A DNA stretch of 6,913 nt, taken from positions 1 through 6,913 of the forward strand of contig JADFWE010000147.1 of assembly GCA_015222915.1 (NCBI GenBank), written 5' to 3'. The position numbers and the translations under genes are program-made. The stretch comes from Pseudomonadota bacterium. Its GTDB lineage: Bacteria; Pseudomonadota; Gammaproteobacteria; SZUA-229. Below, piece after piece: positions 1-6,856 of the stretch. How positions within the stretch are numbered: the stretch's first letter is position 1; every line of letters starts with the position of its first letter. The notes below the pieces were generated by a model. That model did no database searches. It was not told the DNA's origin and was given only the letters and a program-made list of their open reading frames with translations.

Positions 1-1604
1 GAGGCAAGTTCGCGGGTGTATTCCTGCTGCGGATGGTCGAACACTTCGTCGACATCGCCGTATTCCACCACCCTGCCCTGGCGCATGACGATGACGCGGT
101 GCGACATCGCTCTGACCACACGCAGGTCATGACTGATGAAGAGGTAACTCAGCCGCATCTTCTCCTGAAGATGCGCCAGCAGCGCCAGCACCTGTTTCTG
201 CACAGAGACATCCAGTGCACTGGTCGGCTCATCTAGCAGGATGACATCCGGTTCCAGCACGGCGGTACGTGCGATGGCGATACGTTGACGCTGGCCACCG
301 GAAAATTCGTGCGGGTAACGCCACAGCACATCTTCTTCCAGCCCGACTTCCTGCAGGATATCGATCACCCTGTGCATACGCTGCTCTGCGCCTAACTCGG
401 GGAAATGCAGTTTTAAACCTTCTTCGATGATCTGCTGCACCGTCATCCTCGGTGACAGAGAAGAGAACGGATCCTGAAACACGATCTGAAAATGACGCCG
501 CAGAGGACGCATACGTTTTTCGTTAAACTGTGTGACGTCTTCGCCCTTGAAGCGTATCTCTCCCTGCGATGCCAGCAGGCGAAACATGGCCAGACCCAGC
601 GTGGTTTTTCCTGAACCCGATTCACCCACGATGCCTAGCGTCTCACCCGAACGCAGCGACAATGTGACATCATCTACCGCTTTGATATCGTCGACCTTGC
701 GTTTGAAGAAACCCTTGTACACAGGAAAATAACAGCGCAGGTTTTCTGTACTCAGCACCACTTCATCAGACGCTTCCATGGTGGCGATCTTTTTATCCGG
801 CTGACTATCGAGCAAAAATTTCGTGTACTCATGCTGAGGGTTCTCGAATAGATTCTCAGCAGTATTACACTCAACGATCCTTCCCTGATGCATGACGCTG
901 ACACGGTTAGCAAATTTTCTTACAAGGTTCAGATCGTGCGTGATCAGCAACACCGACATCCCTGTCTCCTGCTGTATCTCGCTCAACAGATCGAGTATCT
1001 GCTGCTGTATGGTAACGTCCAGCGCCGTCGTCGGCTCATCGGCGATCAACAGGTCCGGATCACAGGCCAGTGCTATCGCGATCATTACCCGCTGACGCTG
1101 ACCACCAGAAAGCGTGTGCGGAAAAACATTTACTTTCTGCTCCGGCTGACGGATCCCGACACGGTCGAGTAACTCGATGATACGTCTCTGCCTCTGAACT
1201 TTATCCAGGTCCTGATGCAATACCAAAACCTCTTCTATCTGCTGTCCGATAGTGAACACCGGATTTAACGAGGTCATCGGTTCCTGAAATATCATCGAGA
1301 TTTTCTTGCCACGCACCGCTTGAATTTTAGGCTCGCTCAGGGTCAATAGATCTACCCCGCGAAAATTTATCTCCCCTGAATAAACCGTGTGCACTTCATC
1401 GTGCAGTCGTAAAAGCGACAAGGCGGTAACCGATTTCCCCGACCCGGATTCACCGACGATCGCCAGGTTCTCACCCTTGAAGATATCAAAGCTAACACCT
1501 TCAACGATATCAACCAGACCGTTCTGCGTCTTAAAAGAGACAGCAAGATCCTTAACACTCAGCAATGTTTTTACATTTTTCATTTTTCGTTTATCACTTT
1601 TCAT
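1..1604 (-). CDS. yejF: YejF-type peptide ABC importer, dual ATP-binding protein (3' end cut by window)
   Basis: This is the cytoplasmic ATPase that powers the importer, with two nucleotide-binding domains fused in one chain. Numbering from the Met codon at 1583, domain 1 has Walker A GESGSGKS (44-51), Q-loop Q100, signature LSGGQRQR (158-165), Walker B ending ADE (181-183) and switch H216. Domain 2 has GESGSGKT (320-327), Q370, FSGGQRQR (427-434), LLDE (449-452) and H485. All ATPase residues are present in both halves, so both sites look competent. The frame stays open to base 1. E. coli YejF is about 529 aa and ends a few residues after the matching EYTR motif, so probably only a handful of codons are missing. 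Start choice: ATG at 1604 overlaps the yejE stop as ATGA, while in-frame ATG at 1583 gives an N-terminus closer to E. coli. Neither has a good Shine-Dalgarno. Last gene seen of the yej operon. Confidence 0.95.
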   Translation of the reverse strand, partial: MKSDKRKMKNVKTLLSVKDLAVSFKTQNGLVDIVEGVSFDIFKGENLAIVGESGSGKSVTALSLLRLHDEVHTVYSGEINFRGVDLLTLSEPKIQAVRGKKISMIFQEPMTSLNPVFTIGQQIEEVLVLHQDLDKVQRQRRIIELLDRVGIRQPEQKVNVFPHTLSGGQRQRVMIAIALACDPDLLIADEPTTALDVTIQQQILDLLSEIQQETGMSVLLITHDLNLVRKFANRVSVMHQGRIVECNTAENLFENPQHEYTKFLLDSQPDKKIATMEASDEVVLSTENLRCYFPVYKGFFKRKVDDIKAVDDVTLSLRSGETLGIVGESGSGKTTLGLAMFRLLASQGEIRFKGEDVTQFNEKRMRPLRRHFQIVFQDPFSSLSPRMTVQQIIEEGLKLHFPELGAEQRMHRVIDILQEVGLEEDVLWRYPHEFSGGQRQRIAIARTAVLEPDVILLDEPTSALDVSVQKQVLALLAHLQEKMRLSYLFISHDLRVVRAMSHRVIVMRQGRVVEYGDVDEVFDHPQQEYTRELA

Positions 1605-1608
1605 TGCT
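1574..1608. repeat. Heptamer-periodic tract across the yejE/yejF junction
   Basis: Five consecutive 7-bp blocks can be read on the plus strand: CATTTTT, CATTTTT, CGTTTAT, CACTTTT, CATTGCT. The first two are identical and the others keep the leading C and a T-rich body. The tract covers the last codons of yejE, its stop, and both candidate start codons of yejF, because each CAT is an ATG on the coding strand. The 15-base core CATTTTTCATTTTTC recurs at 3960-3974. Confidence 0.6.
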
Positions 1609-2695
1609 TTCTTGTATCCAATGCTTCACGCAGAGCTTCACCGATAAAGATCAGCAACATCAGCGTGCCGACCAGCACCACGAAAGCACTTAGTGACAAC
1701 CACCAGGCTTCGATGTTTTCCTTACCCTGTGACAACAGCTCACCAAGACTCGGTGTTGTCGGCGGCACACCTAAGCCCAGAAAGTCCAGGCTGGTCAACG
1801 CCAGGATTGCGCCGCTTATGCGGAAAGGTAAAAAGGTGATGACCGGTGTCAGACTATTAGGTAACAGATGCCGGCTCATGATCGAGATATTCGGCACCCC
1901 CATAGCCCTTGCCGAACGCACATAATCCAGATTTCTACCGCGCAGGAATTCTGCGCGTACATAATCTGACAGTCCCATCCAGCCGAATAACGATAACAAT
2001 ATGATCAGCAGCCAGATGCTGGGCTGAAAGATAGAGGCGAAAATAATCAGCAGATACAGCTCCGGCATCGACGACCAGACTTCGATAATGCGCTGCATGA
2101 TCAGATCGGTTTTTCCTGAAAAGTAACCCTGCACCGCACCCGCGACGATACCGATAGCGACACCGAGCACGGTGAGAGCAAGCGCGAACCAGACCGATAT
2201 ACGAAAACCGTAGACCACGCGTGCCAGCACATCACGTCCGCGGTCATCGGTACCGAAGTAATTCTGCGACGATGGCGGAGCCGGGTTCGGCAAGTCACTG
2301 ACAAAATTGATAGTGTTATAACTGTAGGGGATCAGCGGTTCGATCATCCAGTTACCGTTTTCACTCAGCTGTCTGCGAACGAAGTTATCGGTATAGTCAG
2401 CTTCGGTTTCAAAATCACCGCCGAACGTAGTTTCCGGGTACGCCTGAAAAACCGGGAAATAATAATCGCCGTCGTACTTTACGATTAACGGTTTATCGTT
2501 ACACAGCACTTCGGCGAAAAAACACAAGACGAACAGGATACTGAAGATCCATAAGCTGACATAACCGCGTCGGTTCGCTTTAAAACGCAGCAATGCGCGT
2601 TTACCCGGCGACAGTCCTCGTGACCGGCCACCAGATTTGTCACCAGTCAGGCCGTTCGATGGCGTGAGATTTTCACTATTATCCACGACAGTCAT
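1601..2695 (-). CDS. yejE: YejE-type peptide ABC importer, inner-membrane permease
   Basis: This is one of the two membrane-spanning permeases of the importer (BPD_transp_1, OppC-like). The 364-aa protein has a first membrane segment at about 46-64, preceded by the conserved stretch FKANRRGYVSLWIF. A periplasmic domain with NDKPL and YDGDYYFP follows, then the OppC-type motif FGTDDRGRDVLARV (147-160), further hydrophobic segments at about 168-190, 212-242, 284-308 and 332-354, and the EAA coupling loop (about 258-280, YVRSARAMG through HLLPN) that docks on the ATPase. It tracks E. coli YejE (about 341 aa) along its whole length but carries roughly 20 extra Ser/Gly/Asn-rich residues at the N-terminus; no later Met lies before the membrane helix. 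The start overlaps the yejB stop by one base (TGATG), implying translational coupling, and the stop overlaps yejF. A weak GGTGG lies about 10 bases upstream. Confidence 0.96.
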   Translation of the reverse strand: MTVVDNSENLTPSNGLTGDKSGGRSRGLSPGKRALLRFKANRRGYVSLWIFSILFVLCFFAEVLCNDKPLIVKYDGDYYFPVFQAYPETTFGGDFETEADYTDNFVRRQLSENGNWMIEPLIPYSYNTINFVSDLPNPAPPSSQNYFGTDDRGRDVLARVVYGFRISVWFALALTVLGVAIGIVAGAVQGYFSGKTDLIMQRIIEVWSSMPELYLLIIFASIFQPSIWLLIILLSLFGWMGLSDYVRAEFLRGRNLDYVRSARAMGVPNISIMSRHLLPNSLTPVITFLPFRISGAILALTSLDFLGLGVPPTTPSLGELLSQGKENIEAWWLSLSAFVVLVGTLMLLIFIGEALREALDTRKQ

Positions 2696-3750
2696 CAGCG
2701 GTTATCCACCGACTCAAAGTGAATACGCGGATCGATCATCACATAACTGATATCGGCCAGTAGCTTGGCGATAAGCCCCAGTATGGTGAACAGGTAGAGC
2801 GTTCCCAGTACGACAGGGTAATCACGCTTTAACACCGATTCGTAAGAGAGCAGCCCGAGACCGTCGAGCGAAAAGATAGTTTCGATCAGCAGGCTGCCGG
2901 TAAAGAAAGCACCGATGAACGCGGCCGGAAACCCTGTCACCAGCGGGATCACGGCATTTCTTAATACGTGCCTGTACAACACTGCATTCTCCGACAGACC
3001 TTTGGCTTTTGCGGTTAGCACATACTGCTTTCTTATCTCTTCGATGAAGCTGTTCTTGGTCAACATGGTCATCACTGCAAAGCTGCCGATAACCGATGCC
3101 GTAATCGGTAACACCATATGCCAGAGATAATCGGTGATCTGTTTATACCAGGGAAGAGCATCCCAGTTATCCGAGACCAGACCGCGCAGCGGGAAGATAT
3201 CCAGGAAGCTGCCGCCACCAAAGAATACCAGCATAGTGATGCCCAGAACAAAACCCGGTATCGCATAACCGATCAGTATCAGCGTGCTGCTGACCACATC
3301 GAAGGTGCTGCCATCGCGGACGGCTTTCGCGATGCCGAGCGGGATACAGGTCGAATACACGATGATGAAACTCCATACTCCGAGGCTGATCGAGACCGGC
3401 AGTTTAGAGATAACCAGATCGATCACTGATTTATTATGAAAATAACTTTCCCCGAGATTGAAGGTTAGATAATTTTTCATCATATCGACGAAACGGACAT
3501 ACACCGGTTTATCAAAACCGTAGAACGCTCGTATCTCTGCGATATATTCTTCATCCAGCCCGGTAGCCCCCCGGTACAGACCACTGGTACCACTACTCGC
3601 CTCCCCCGCACCATGGTTACCTTCGAGCTGGCTGACCAGTTGCTCCACCGGCCCCCCAGGAACGAACTGTGTCACCGCAAAGGTGATCAGCATGACACCG
3701 AACAAGGTGGGTATCATCAATAGAAGTCGTTTTAATATATATGAGAACAT
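2695..3750 (-). CDS. yejB: YejB-type peptide ABC importer, inner-membrane permease
   Basis: This is the OppB-like permease that pairs with YejE to form the translocation channel. The 351-aa protein starts MFSYILKRLLLMIPTL, which aligns with the E. coli YejB N-terminus and fixes the start. Membrane segments lie at about 9-29, 119-143, 154-178, 207-229, 272-294 and 313-337. A periplasmic domain between the first two contains FVPGGPVEQ and YGFDKP. The EAA coupling loop is at about 243-265 (YVLTAKAKG through HVLRN), and the tail DPRIHFE is typical of the family. E. coli YejB is about 364 aa; the difference falls mainly in the Gly/Ser-rich stretch around residues 43-60. No Shine-Dalgarno is visible before the ATG; a tandem repeat occupies that place. 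It lies 215 bp downstream of yejA and is directly coupled to yejE. Confidence 0.96.
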   Translation of the reverse strand: MFSYILKRLLLMIPTLFGVMLITFAVTQFVPGGPVEQLVSQLEGNHGAGEASSGTSGLYRGATGLDEEYIAEIRAFYGFDKPVYVRFVDMMKNYLTFNLGESYFHNKSVIDLVISKLPVSISLGVWSFIIVYSTCIPLGIAKAVRDGSTFDVVSSTLILIGYAIPGFVLGITMLVFFGGGSFLDIFPLRGLVSDNWDALPWYKQITDYLWHMVLPITASVIGSFAVMTMLTKNSFIEEIRKQYVLTAKAKGLSENAVLYRHVLRNAVIPLVTGFPAAFIGAFFTGSLLIETIFSLDGLGLLSYESVLKRDYPVVLGTLYLFTILGLIAKLLADISYVMIDPRIHFESVDNR

Positions 3751-3757
3751 CGGGCTG

Positions 3758-3841
3758 TAAGTTATATGTTTTAAGTTGTATGTTTTAAGTTGTATGTATT
3801 AAGTTGTGTGTATTAAGTTGTGTGTTTTAATTTGTATGTTT
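3758..3841. repeat. Six tandem 14-bp repeats immediately upstream of yejB
   Basis: Six contiguous 14-bp units begin at 3758, 3772, 3786, 3800, 3814 and 3828. The plus-strand consensus is TAAGTTGTATGTTT, and units differ from it by one to three bases. The two halves, TAAGTTG and TATGTTT, are similar, so the unit may be a diverged doubled heptamer. On the yejB mRNA the unit reads as an A/C-rich, unstructured leader and stops 7 bases before the start codon, in place of a Shine-Dalgarno. The copies abut without spacers, so this is not a CRISPR array. Confidence 0.9.
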
Positions 3842-3860
3842 TCATGTTTTCACTATTTGA

Positions 3861-3963
3861 CCTCCATCCATGGAGGGGTAGAAAACTGCTCCTGCGTTTT
3901 CTGCACTCCCCACATCCTTGTGGGTCGAATGCTGAAAATCGCCTGGAGCGATTTCAGTGCATT
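3861..3963. promoter_or_regulatory. Cluster of four adjacent hairpins between yejA and yejB
   Basis: Four inverted repeats lie end to end, separated by one to four bases. H1 is CCTCCA/TGGAGG (3861-3866 with 3871-3876, loop TCCA). H2 is AGAAAAC/GTTTTCT (3880-3886 with 3896-3902), extendable to 3878/3904 through a G-T wobble, loop of nine. H3 is CCCACA/TGTGGG (3909-3914 with 3919-3924, loop TCCT). H4 pairs 3928-3942 with 3948-3963 around loop CTGGA, with one small bulge on each arm. No T-run follows on the operon strand, so these do not look like ordinary terminators. By analogy with hairpins after solute-binding protein genes in other importer operons, they may stabilise yejA mRNA or damp expression of the downstream genes; this is inference. 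They could equally be a copy of a dispersed palindromic repeat. Confidence 0.7.
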
Positions 3964-3980
3964 TTTCATTTTTCACTGTT
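3960..3980. repeat. Heptamer-periodic tract over the yejA stop codon
   Basis: Three 7-bp blocks, CATTTTT, CATTTTT and CACTGTT, cover the last codons and the TGA stop of yejA. The first 15 bases are identical to 1574-1588 at the yejE/yejF junction. The left end overlaps the outer arm of hairpin H4. Confidence 0.55.
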
Positions 3981-5870
3981 TTCTATCCACCACGCCTTCA
4001 ACAGCCAGGTCGTCGGATCATAATACAGTGGCTGCGTTTCCGGGATACCAAACTTATTCCAGTAGGCGACGCGGTGCACGTTGATATACCAGTTAGGTAC
4101 CAGGTATTCTCCATTCAGCAAAACCCGATCCAACGCACGTGAAGCGATGACAACCGCTTCGCGATCTTTGGCCTGGATGATATCCATCACCAGTGCATCG
4201 ACTACCGGATTATTAATACCGGGTAGATTTCTTGAACCTTTCAGTTCTGCTGAACCGGAATGAAACATACCCATGAGTTCGTTACCGGGTGATACCGAAG
4301 AAGGAAAACTGCTCACCACCATATCAAACTCAAACGAATCCAGTCGTCGTTTATACAATGAAGAATCGACTTTACGATAACTGGTCTCGACCCCCAGCTT
4401 TTTCAGGTTGTGTGCATACGGCGCAATAATACGATCAAAACCCTGTTGCACCAGCAGTATATCCAGTTTGAAAACATCCCCTTTTTTATTTTTGAGTACA
4501 CCATCCTGTATGGTCCAGCCTGCCTCGGCCAGCAGGTCACGTGCCTTAACCAAATTTTCTCGCAGGCTCGAGGGTGGCAAAGTACTCGCCGGCTGCCATT
4601 TTTTTGTGAATATTTCTGTCGGTAACCGGTCACGGTATTTCTCAAGCAGCGCCAGCTCTTTACCTTGCGGTACACCAGTCGCTGCCAGTTCACTGTTGCT
4701 GAAATAACTATCGCAACGCACATACTGGTTATAGAACAATTTATCATTCGCCCACTCAAAATCATAAGCCAGGCTTAACGCACGACGAACACGTACATCA
4801 CTGAATTTTTCGCGTCGGGTATTAAAAGCAAAACCCTGCATACCGGCATTATTTTTATGAGTCAGCTGGGTTTTTATGATATCACCGGAATCATAATATG
4901 GACCGTTATGTGAACGCGCCCAGCGCTTGGAATAGTTTTCAAAAAAGAAGTCAAATTCACCGGCTTTGAATGCTTCCAGTGCGATGGTCGAGTCTTTGTA
5001 ATATTTATACGTGATACGCTGGTAGTTGAACATGCCCTTTCGTACCGGCAGATCTTTCGCCCAGTAATCAGGGTTCTTTTCATAGACTATATTTTTACCG
5101 CGCTCGTATTTACCGACGATATAGGGACCACTGGCAATTGGCCGGGTATCATCGGTTTTCTCAAAAGCTTTATCACCCGCCCATCTCCTCGAGAAGATAG
5201 GTATCTCGCCGATGATCATGTGCAGTTCACGATTTTTATTTTTGAAATCGAAACGAATGGTGGCATCATCGATAACAGCGGCAGATTTTACGTCTGCATA
5301 ATAGACCCGGAACTGCGGATGCGCGGCTTTACTCATAAGCGTATCGAAAGAATACTTTATATCGTCAGCGGTAATTTTGCTGCCGTCTGAAAAACGTGCC
5401 AGCGGATTGATGTGAAAGGTTACCGACAGATCATCATCCGCGAGATAAAAATCATCAGCGATCAGACCATATTCGGTAAATGGTTCATCCAGACTTTTTT
5501 CCAGCAGACTCTCAAATACCAGCAGGCTCAGACCACTGGCATTGATACCTTTCAGCAGGTAAGGGTTCAGGCTGTCAAATGTGCCCTGCCCCATCATGGT
5601 TAGCTCCCCCTGCTTCGGTGCATCCGGATTCACATAATCGAAATGTTTATAGTCTGAGGAATACTTTGGCTCATATCCCATGCCCATCGCGGGTACAGCA
5701 TGAACATTTACCGGCATGGTAAACGCGGCAAAGAAAATGATGACAGTGGCCGATCTGTGTAGCACCGGTGAAATTTCTGGTAGAGTTCGCTTTATCGAGA
5801 GTGTGTTAAATCTGGCGAACGCATCTGATATTAATCGATCCGGCAGCAACGACAGCAATTTTCGAAACAT
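3966..5870 (-). CDS. yejA: YejA-type periplasmic peptide-binding protein of the ABC importer
   Basis: This is the extracytoplasmic solute-binding protein (SBP_bac_5) that captures the ligand and delivers it to YejB/YejE. The 634-aa protein contains KHFDYVNPDAPKQG (75-88), the SBP_bac_5 hallmark NPLARFSDGSKITADDI (155-171), a central block with FNTRREKFSDVRVRRALSLA, and a C-terminal block with ALDRVLLNGEYLVPNWYI. These match E. coli YejA (about 604 aa) in order. Known YejABEF ligands include microcin C; relatives take up peptidyl-nucleoside antibiotics (P. aeruginosa Npp) or muropeptides (Agrobacterium Yep), so the substrate here is open. The hydrophobic signal core lies at about 42-51 with likely cleavage after VHA (56-58). 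That makes an unusually long n-region; an in-frame GTG at codon 36 (5765) would give an ordinary 23-residue signal peptide, but neither start has a clear Shine-Dalgarno. First gene of the operon, divergent from fabI. Confidence 0.95.
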   Translation of the reverse strand: MFRKLLSLLPDRLISDAFARFNTLSIKRTLPEISPVLHRSATVIIFFAAFTMPVNVHAVPAMGMGYEPKYSSDYKHFDYVNPDAPKQGELTMMGQGTFDSLNPYLLKGINASGLSLLVFESLLEKSLDEPFTEYGLIADDFYLADDDLSVTFHINPLARFSDGSKITADDIKYSFDTLMSKAAHPQFRVYYADVKSAAVIDDATIRFDFKNKNRELHMIIGEIPIFSRRWAGDKAFEKTDDTRPIASGPYIVGKYERGKNIVYEKNPDYWAKDLPVRKGMFNYQRITYKYYKDSTIALEAFKAGEFDFFFENYSKRWARSHNGPYYDSGDIIKTQLTHKNNAGMQGFAFNTRREKFSDVRVRRALSLAYDFEWANDKLFYNQYVRCDSYFSNSELAATGVPQGKELALLEKYRDRLPTEIFTKKWQPASTLPPSSLRENLVKARDLLAEAGWTIQDGVLKNKKGDVFKLDILLVQQGFDRIIAPYAHNLKKLGVETSYRKVDSSLYKRRLDSFEFDMVVSSFPSSVSPGNELMGMFHSGSAELKGSRNLPGINNPVVDALVMDIIQAKDREAVVIASRALDRVLLNGEYLVPNWYINVHRVAYWNKFGIPETQPLYYDPTTWLLKAWWIENSEK

Positions 5871-5891
5871 AAATTTTAGTTATTTTCAAGG

Positions 5892-5922
5892 TTGCACGTA
5901 TGGGTACATTTGCGGGTATAAT
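5892..5922 (+). promoter_or_regulatory. Probable sigma-70 promoter of fabI
   Basis: The -10 hexamer TATAAT (5917-5922) is a perfect consensus match. The best -35 candidate is TTGCAC (5892-5897), giving a long 19-bp spacer. Transcription would start near 5929-5930 and leave a leader of about 60 bases. An inverted repeat GCGG/CCGC (5912-5915 with 5923-5926) brackets the -10 box, and the 8-bp palindrome GCTTAAGC (5925-5932) sits at the predicted start site. I find no convincing promoter for yejA in the same 119-bp divergent gap, though it must presumably be there. Confidence 0.6.
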
Positions 5923-5977
5923 CCGCTTAAGCATCTGTCACGCAGTTTACAGCACAGGTCAACAATAACAACATAAC

Positions 5978-5983
5978 GGGGAG
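5978..5983 (+). promoter_or_regulatory. Ribosome binding site of fabI
   Basis: GGGGAG lies six bases before the ATG at 5990 and supports that start. It is much stronger than anything in front of the yej genes. Confidence 0.75.
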
Positions 5984-5989
5984 CTAGTA

Positions 5990-6784
5990 ATGGGCTTTTT
6001 AACAGGCAAACGTGCTTTAATTTTCGGGGTTGCAAGCAACCGTTCAATCGCCTGGGGTATTGCTAAAGCGATGCACCGCGAGGGCGCTGATCTGGCATTC
6101 GCCTATATGGGCGAACGACTGCGAGAACGCGTAGAAAAACTGGCCGGTGAGTGCGATTCTGATATCGTCGTACCCTGCGATGTCGAAGATGATGAACAGA
6201 TCGAAGCCGTATTCGAACACCTCGATGACTACTGGGACAGCCTCGACATCATCGTTCACTCTGTCGCCTATGCACCGAAAGAACTGCTGGAAGGTGATTA
6301 CCTGGACAATATCACCCGCAAGGGTTTCAATACTGCCCATGACATCAGCTCATACAGCCTGGCAGCCATCGCCAAAGCCGGCCGTCACATGATGCAGAAT
6401 CGCGAAGACGCTTCCATCATCACCATGAGTTATCTCGGTGCGGTTCGCGCTTTCCCCGGTTACAACGTGATGGGCCTGGCCAAAGCTAGCCTGGAAGCCA
6501 ACGTCAGGTACCTGGCACATTCTCTCGGCCCTGAGGGTATCCGCGTGAATGCTATCTCCGCCGGCCCGATCAAAACACTGGCAGCGAAAGGCATCACCGG
6601 CTTCAACAAGATCATCCAGCACGTAGAGCAAAGCTCTCCATTACGCCGGAATGTGACCATCGAAGAAGTCGGCAATACCTCGGCTTTCCTCTGCTCCAAT
6701 CTGGCAAGCGGTATTACCGGTGAAGTCATCTATGTCGATGCCGGTTATCACACAGCAGGTCTCATGGGAGACGTATCGGAGTAA
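5990..6784 (+). CDS. fabI: Enoyl-[acyl-carrier-protein] reductase (NADH), FabI
   Basis: FabI performs the last step of each type II fatty-acid elongation cycle, reducing trans-2-enoyl-ACP to acyl-ACP in the cytoplasm. The 264-aa length is close to E. coli FabI (262 aa), and the N-terminus [16 protein letters not shown] matches. It is an SDR-family Rossmann protein: the nucleotide-binding motif [13 protein letters not shown] is at 13-25, and the active site shows SYLG with Tyr148, then Tyr158 and Lys165 in the Y-x6-K arrangement of [21 protein letters not shown] (187-199) leads into the substrate-binding loop. Every expected catalytic residue is present. Position 93, a Gly in E. coli (triclosan and diazaborine resistance site), is Ala here in HSVAYAP. 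It has its own promoter and ribosome site and is divergent from the yej operon. No terminator is evident in the 129 bp that follow. Confidence 0.97.
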   Translation: MGFLTGKRALIFGVASNRSIAWGIAKAMHREGADLAFAYMGERLRERVEKLAGECDSDIVVPCDVEDDEQIEAVFEHLDDYWDSLDIIVHSVAYAPKELLEGDYLDNITRKGFNTAHDISSYSLAAIAKAGRHMMQNREDASIITMSYLGAVRAFPGYNVMGLAKASLEANVRYLAHSLGPEGIRVNAISAGPIKTLAAKGITGFNKIIQHVEQSSPLRRNVTIEEVGNTSAFLCSNLASGITGEVIYVDAGYHTAGLMGDVSE

Positions 6785-6828
6785 GCGGTAAGATTACTCA
6801 AACGACCGAAACTGACACAAAGGAGAAG

Positions 6829-6856
6829 TTATTCGTCTTTCGTTATTCGTCGTTCG
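6829..6856. repeat. Heptamer-periodic tract downstream of fabI
   Basis: Four consecutive 7-bp blocks, TTATTCG, TCTTTCG, TTATTCG and TCGTTCG, share the ending TTCG; blocks one and three are identical. The tract lies 44 bases after the fabI stop and directly follows a Shine-Dalgarno-like AAAGGAG (6819-6825) that leads into no recognisable gene. The rest of 6785-6913 shows no gene and no GC-rich hairpin with a T-run. Confidence 0.7.

Noticed and set aside
888..1172. A 94-codon open frame on the plus strand inside yejF
   Set aside because: It is fully antisense to a strongly conserved ATPase, has no family resemblance and looks like a shadow frame. The same applies to the other overlapping frames inside yejE, yejB, yejA and fabI.
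3758..3841. Possible CRISPR array
   Set aside because: Units are 14 bp and abut directly with no spacers, and no cas genes are present.
3861..3963. Possible tRNA, or an integron attC site, because of the multi-hairpin layout and the T-loop-like GGGTCGAATGC
   Set aside because: No acceptor stem or proper T stem can be paired around the T-loop-like sequence, and the attC core sites and an integrase are absent.
3928..3973. Hairpin H4 as a Rho-independent terminator
   Set aside because: On the operon strand it is followed by CATTCGACCC, not a T-run. The T-rich tract lies on the opposite side, where no gene would need it.
3806..4084. A 92-codon plus-strand frame across the yejA-yejB gap
   Set aside because: It runs through tandem repeats and hairpins and then antisense to the yejA 3' end, with no ribosome site and no recognisable protein features.
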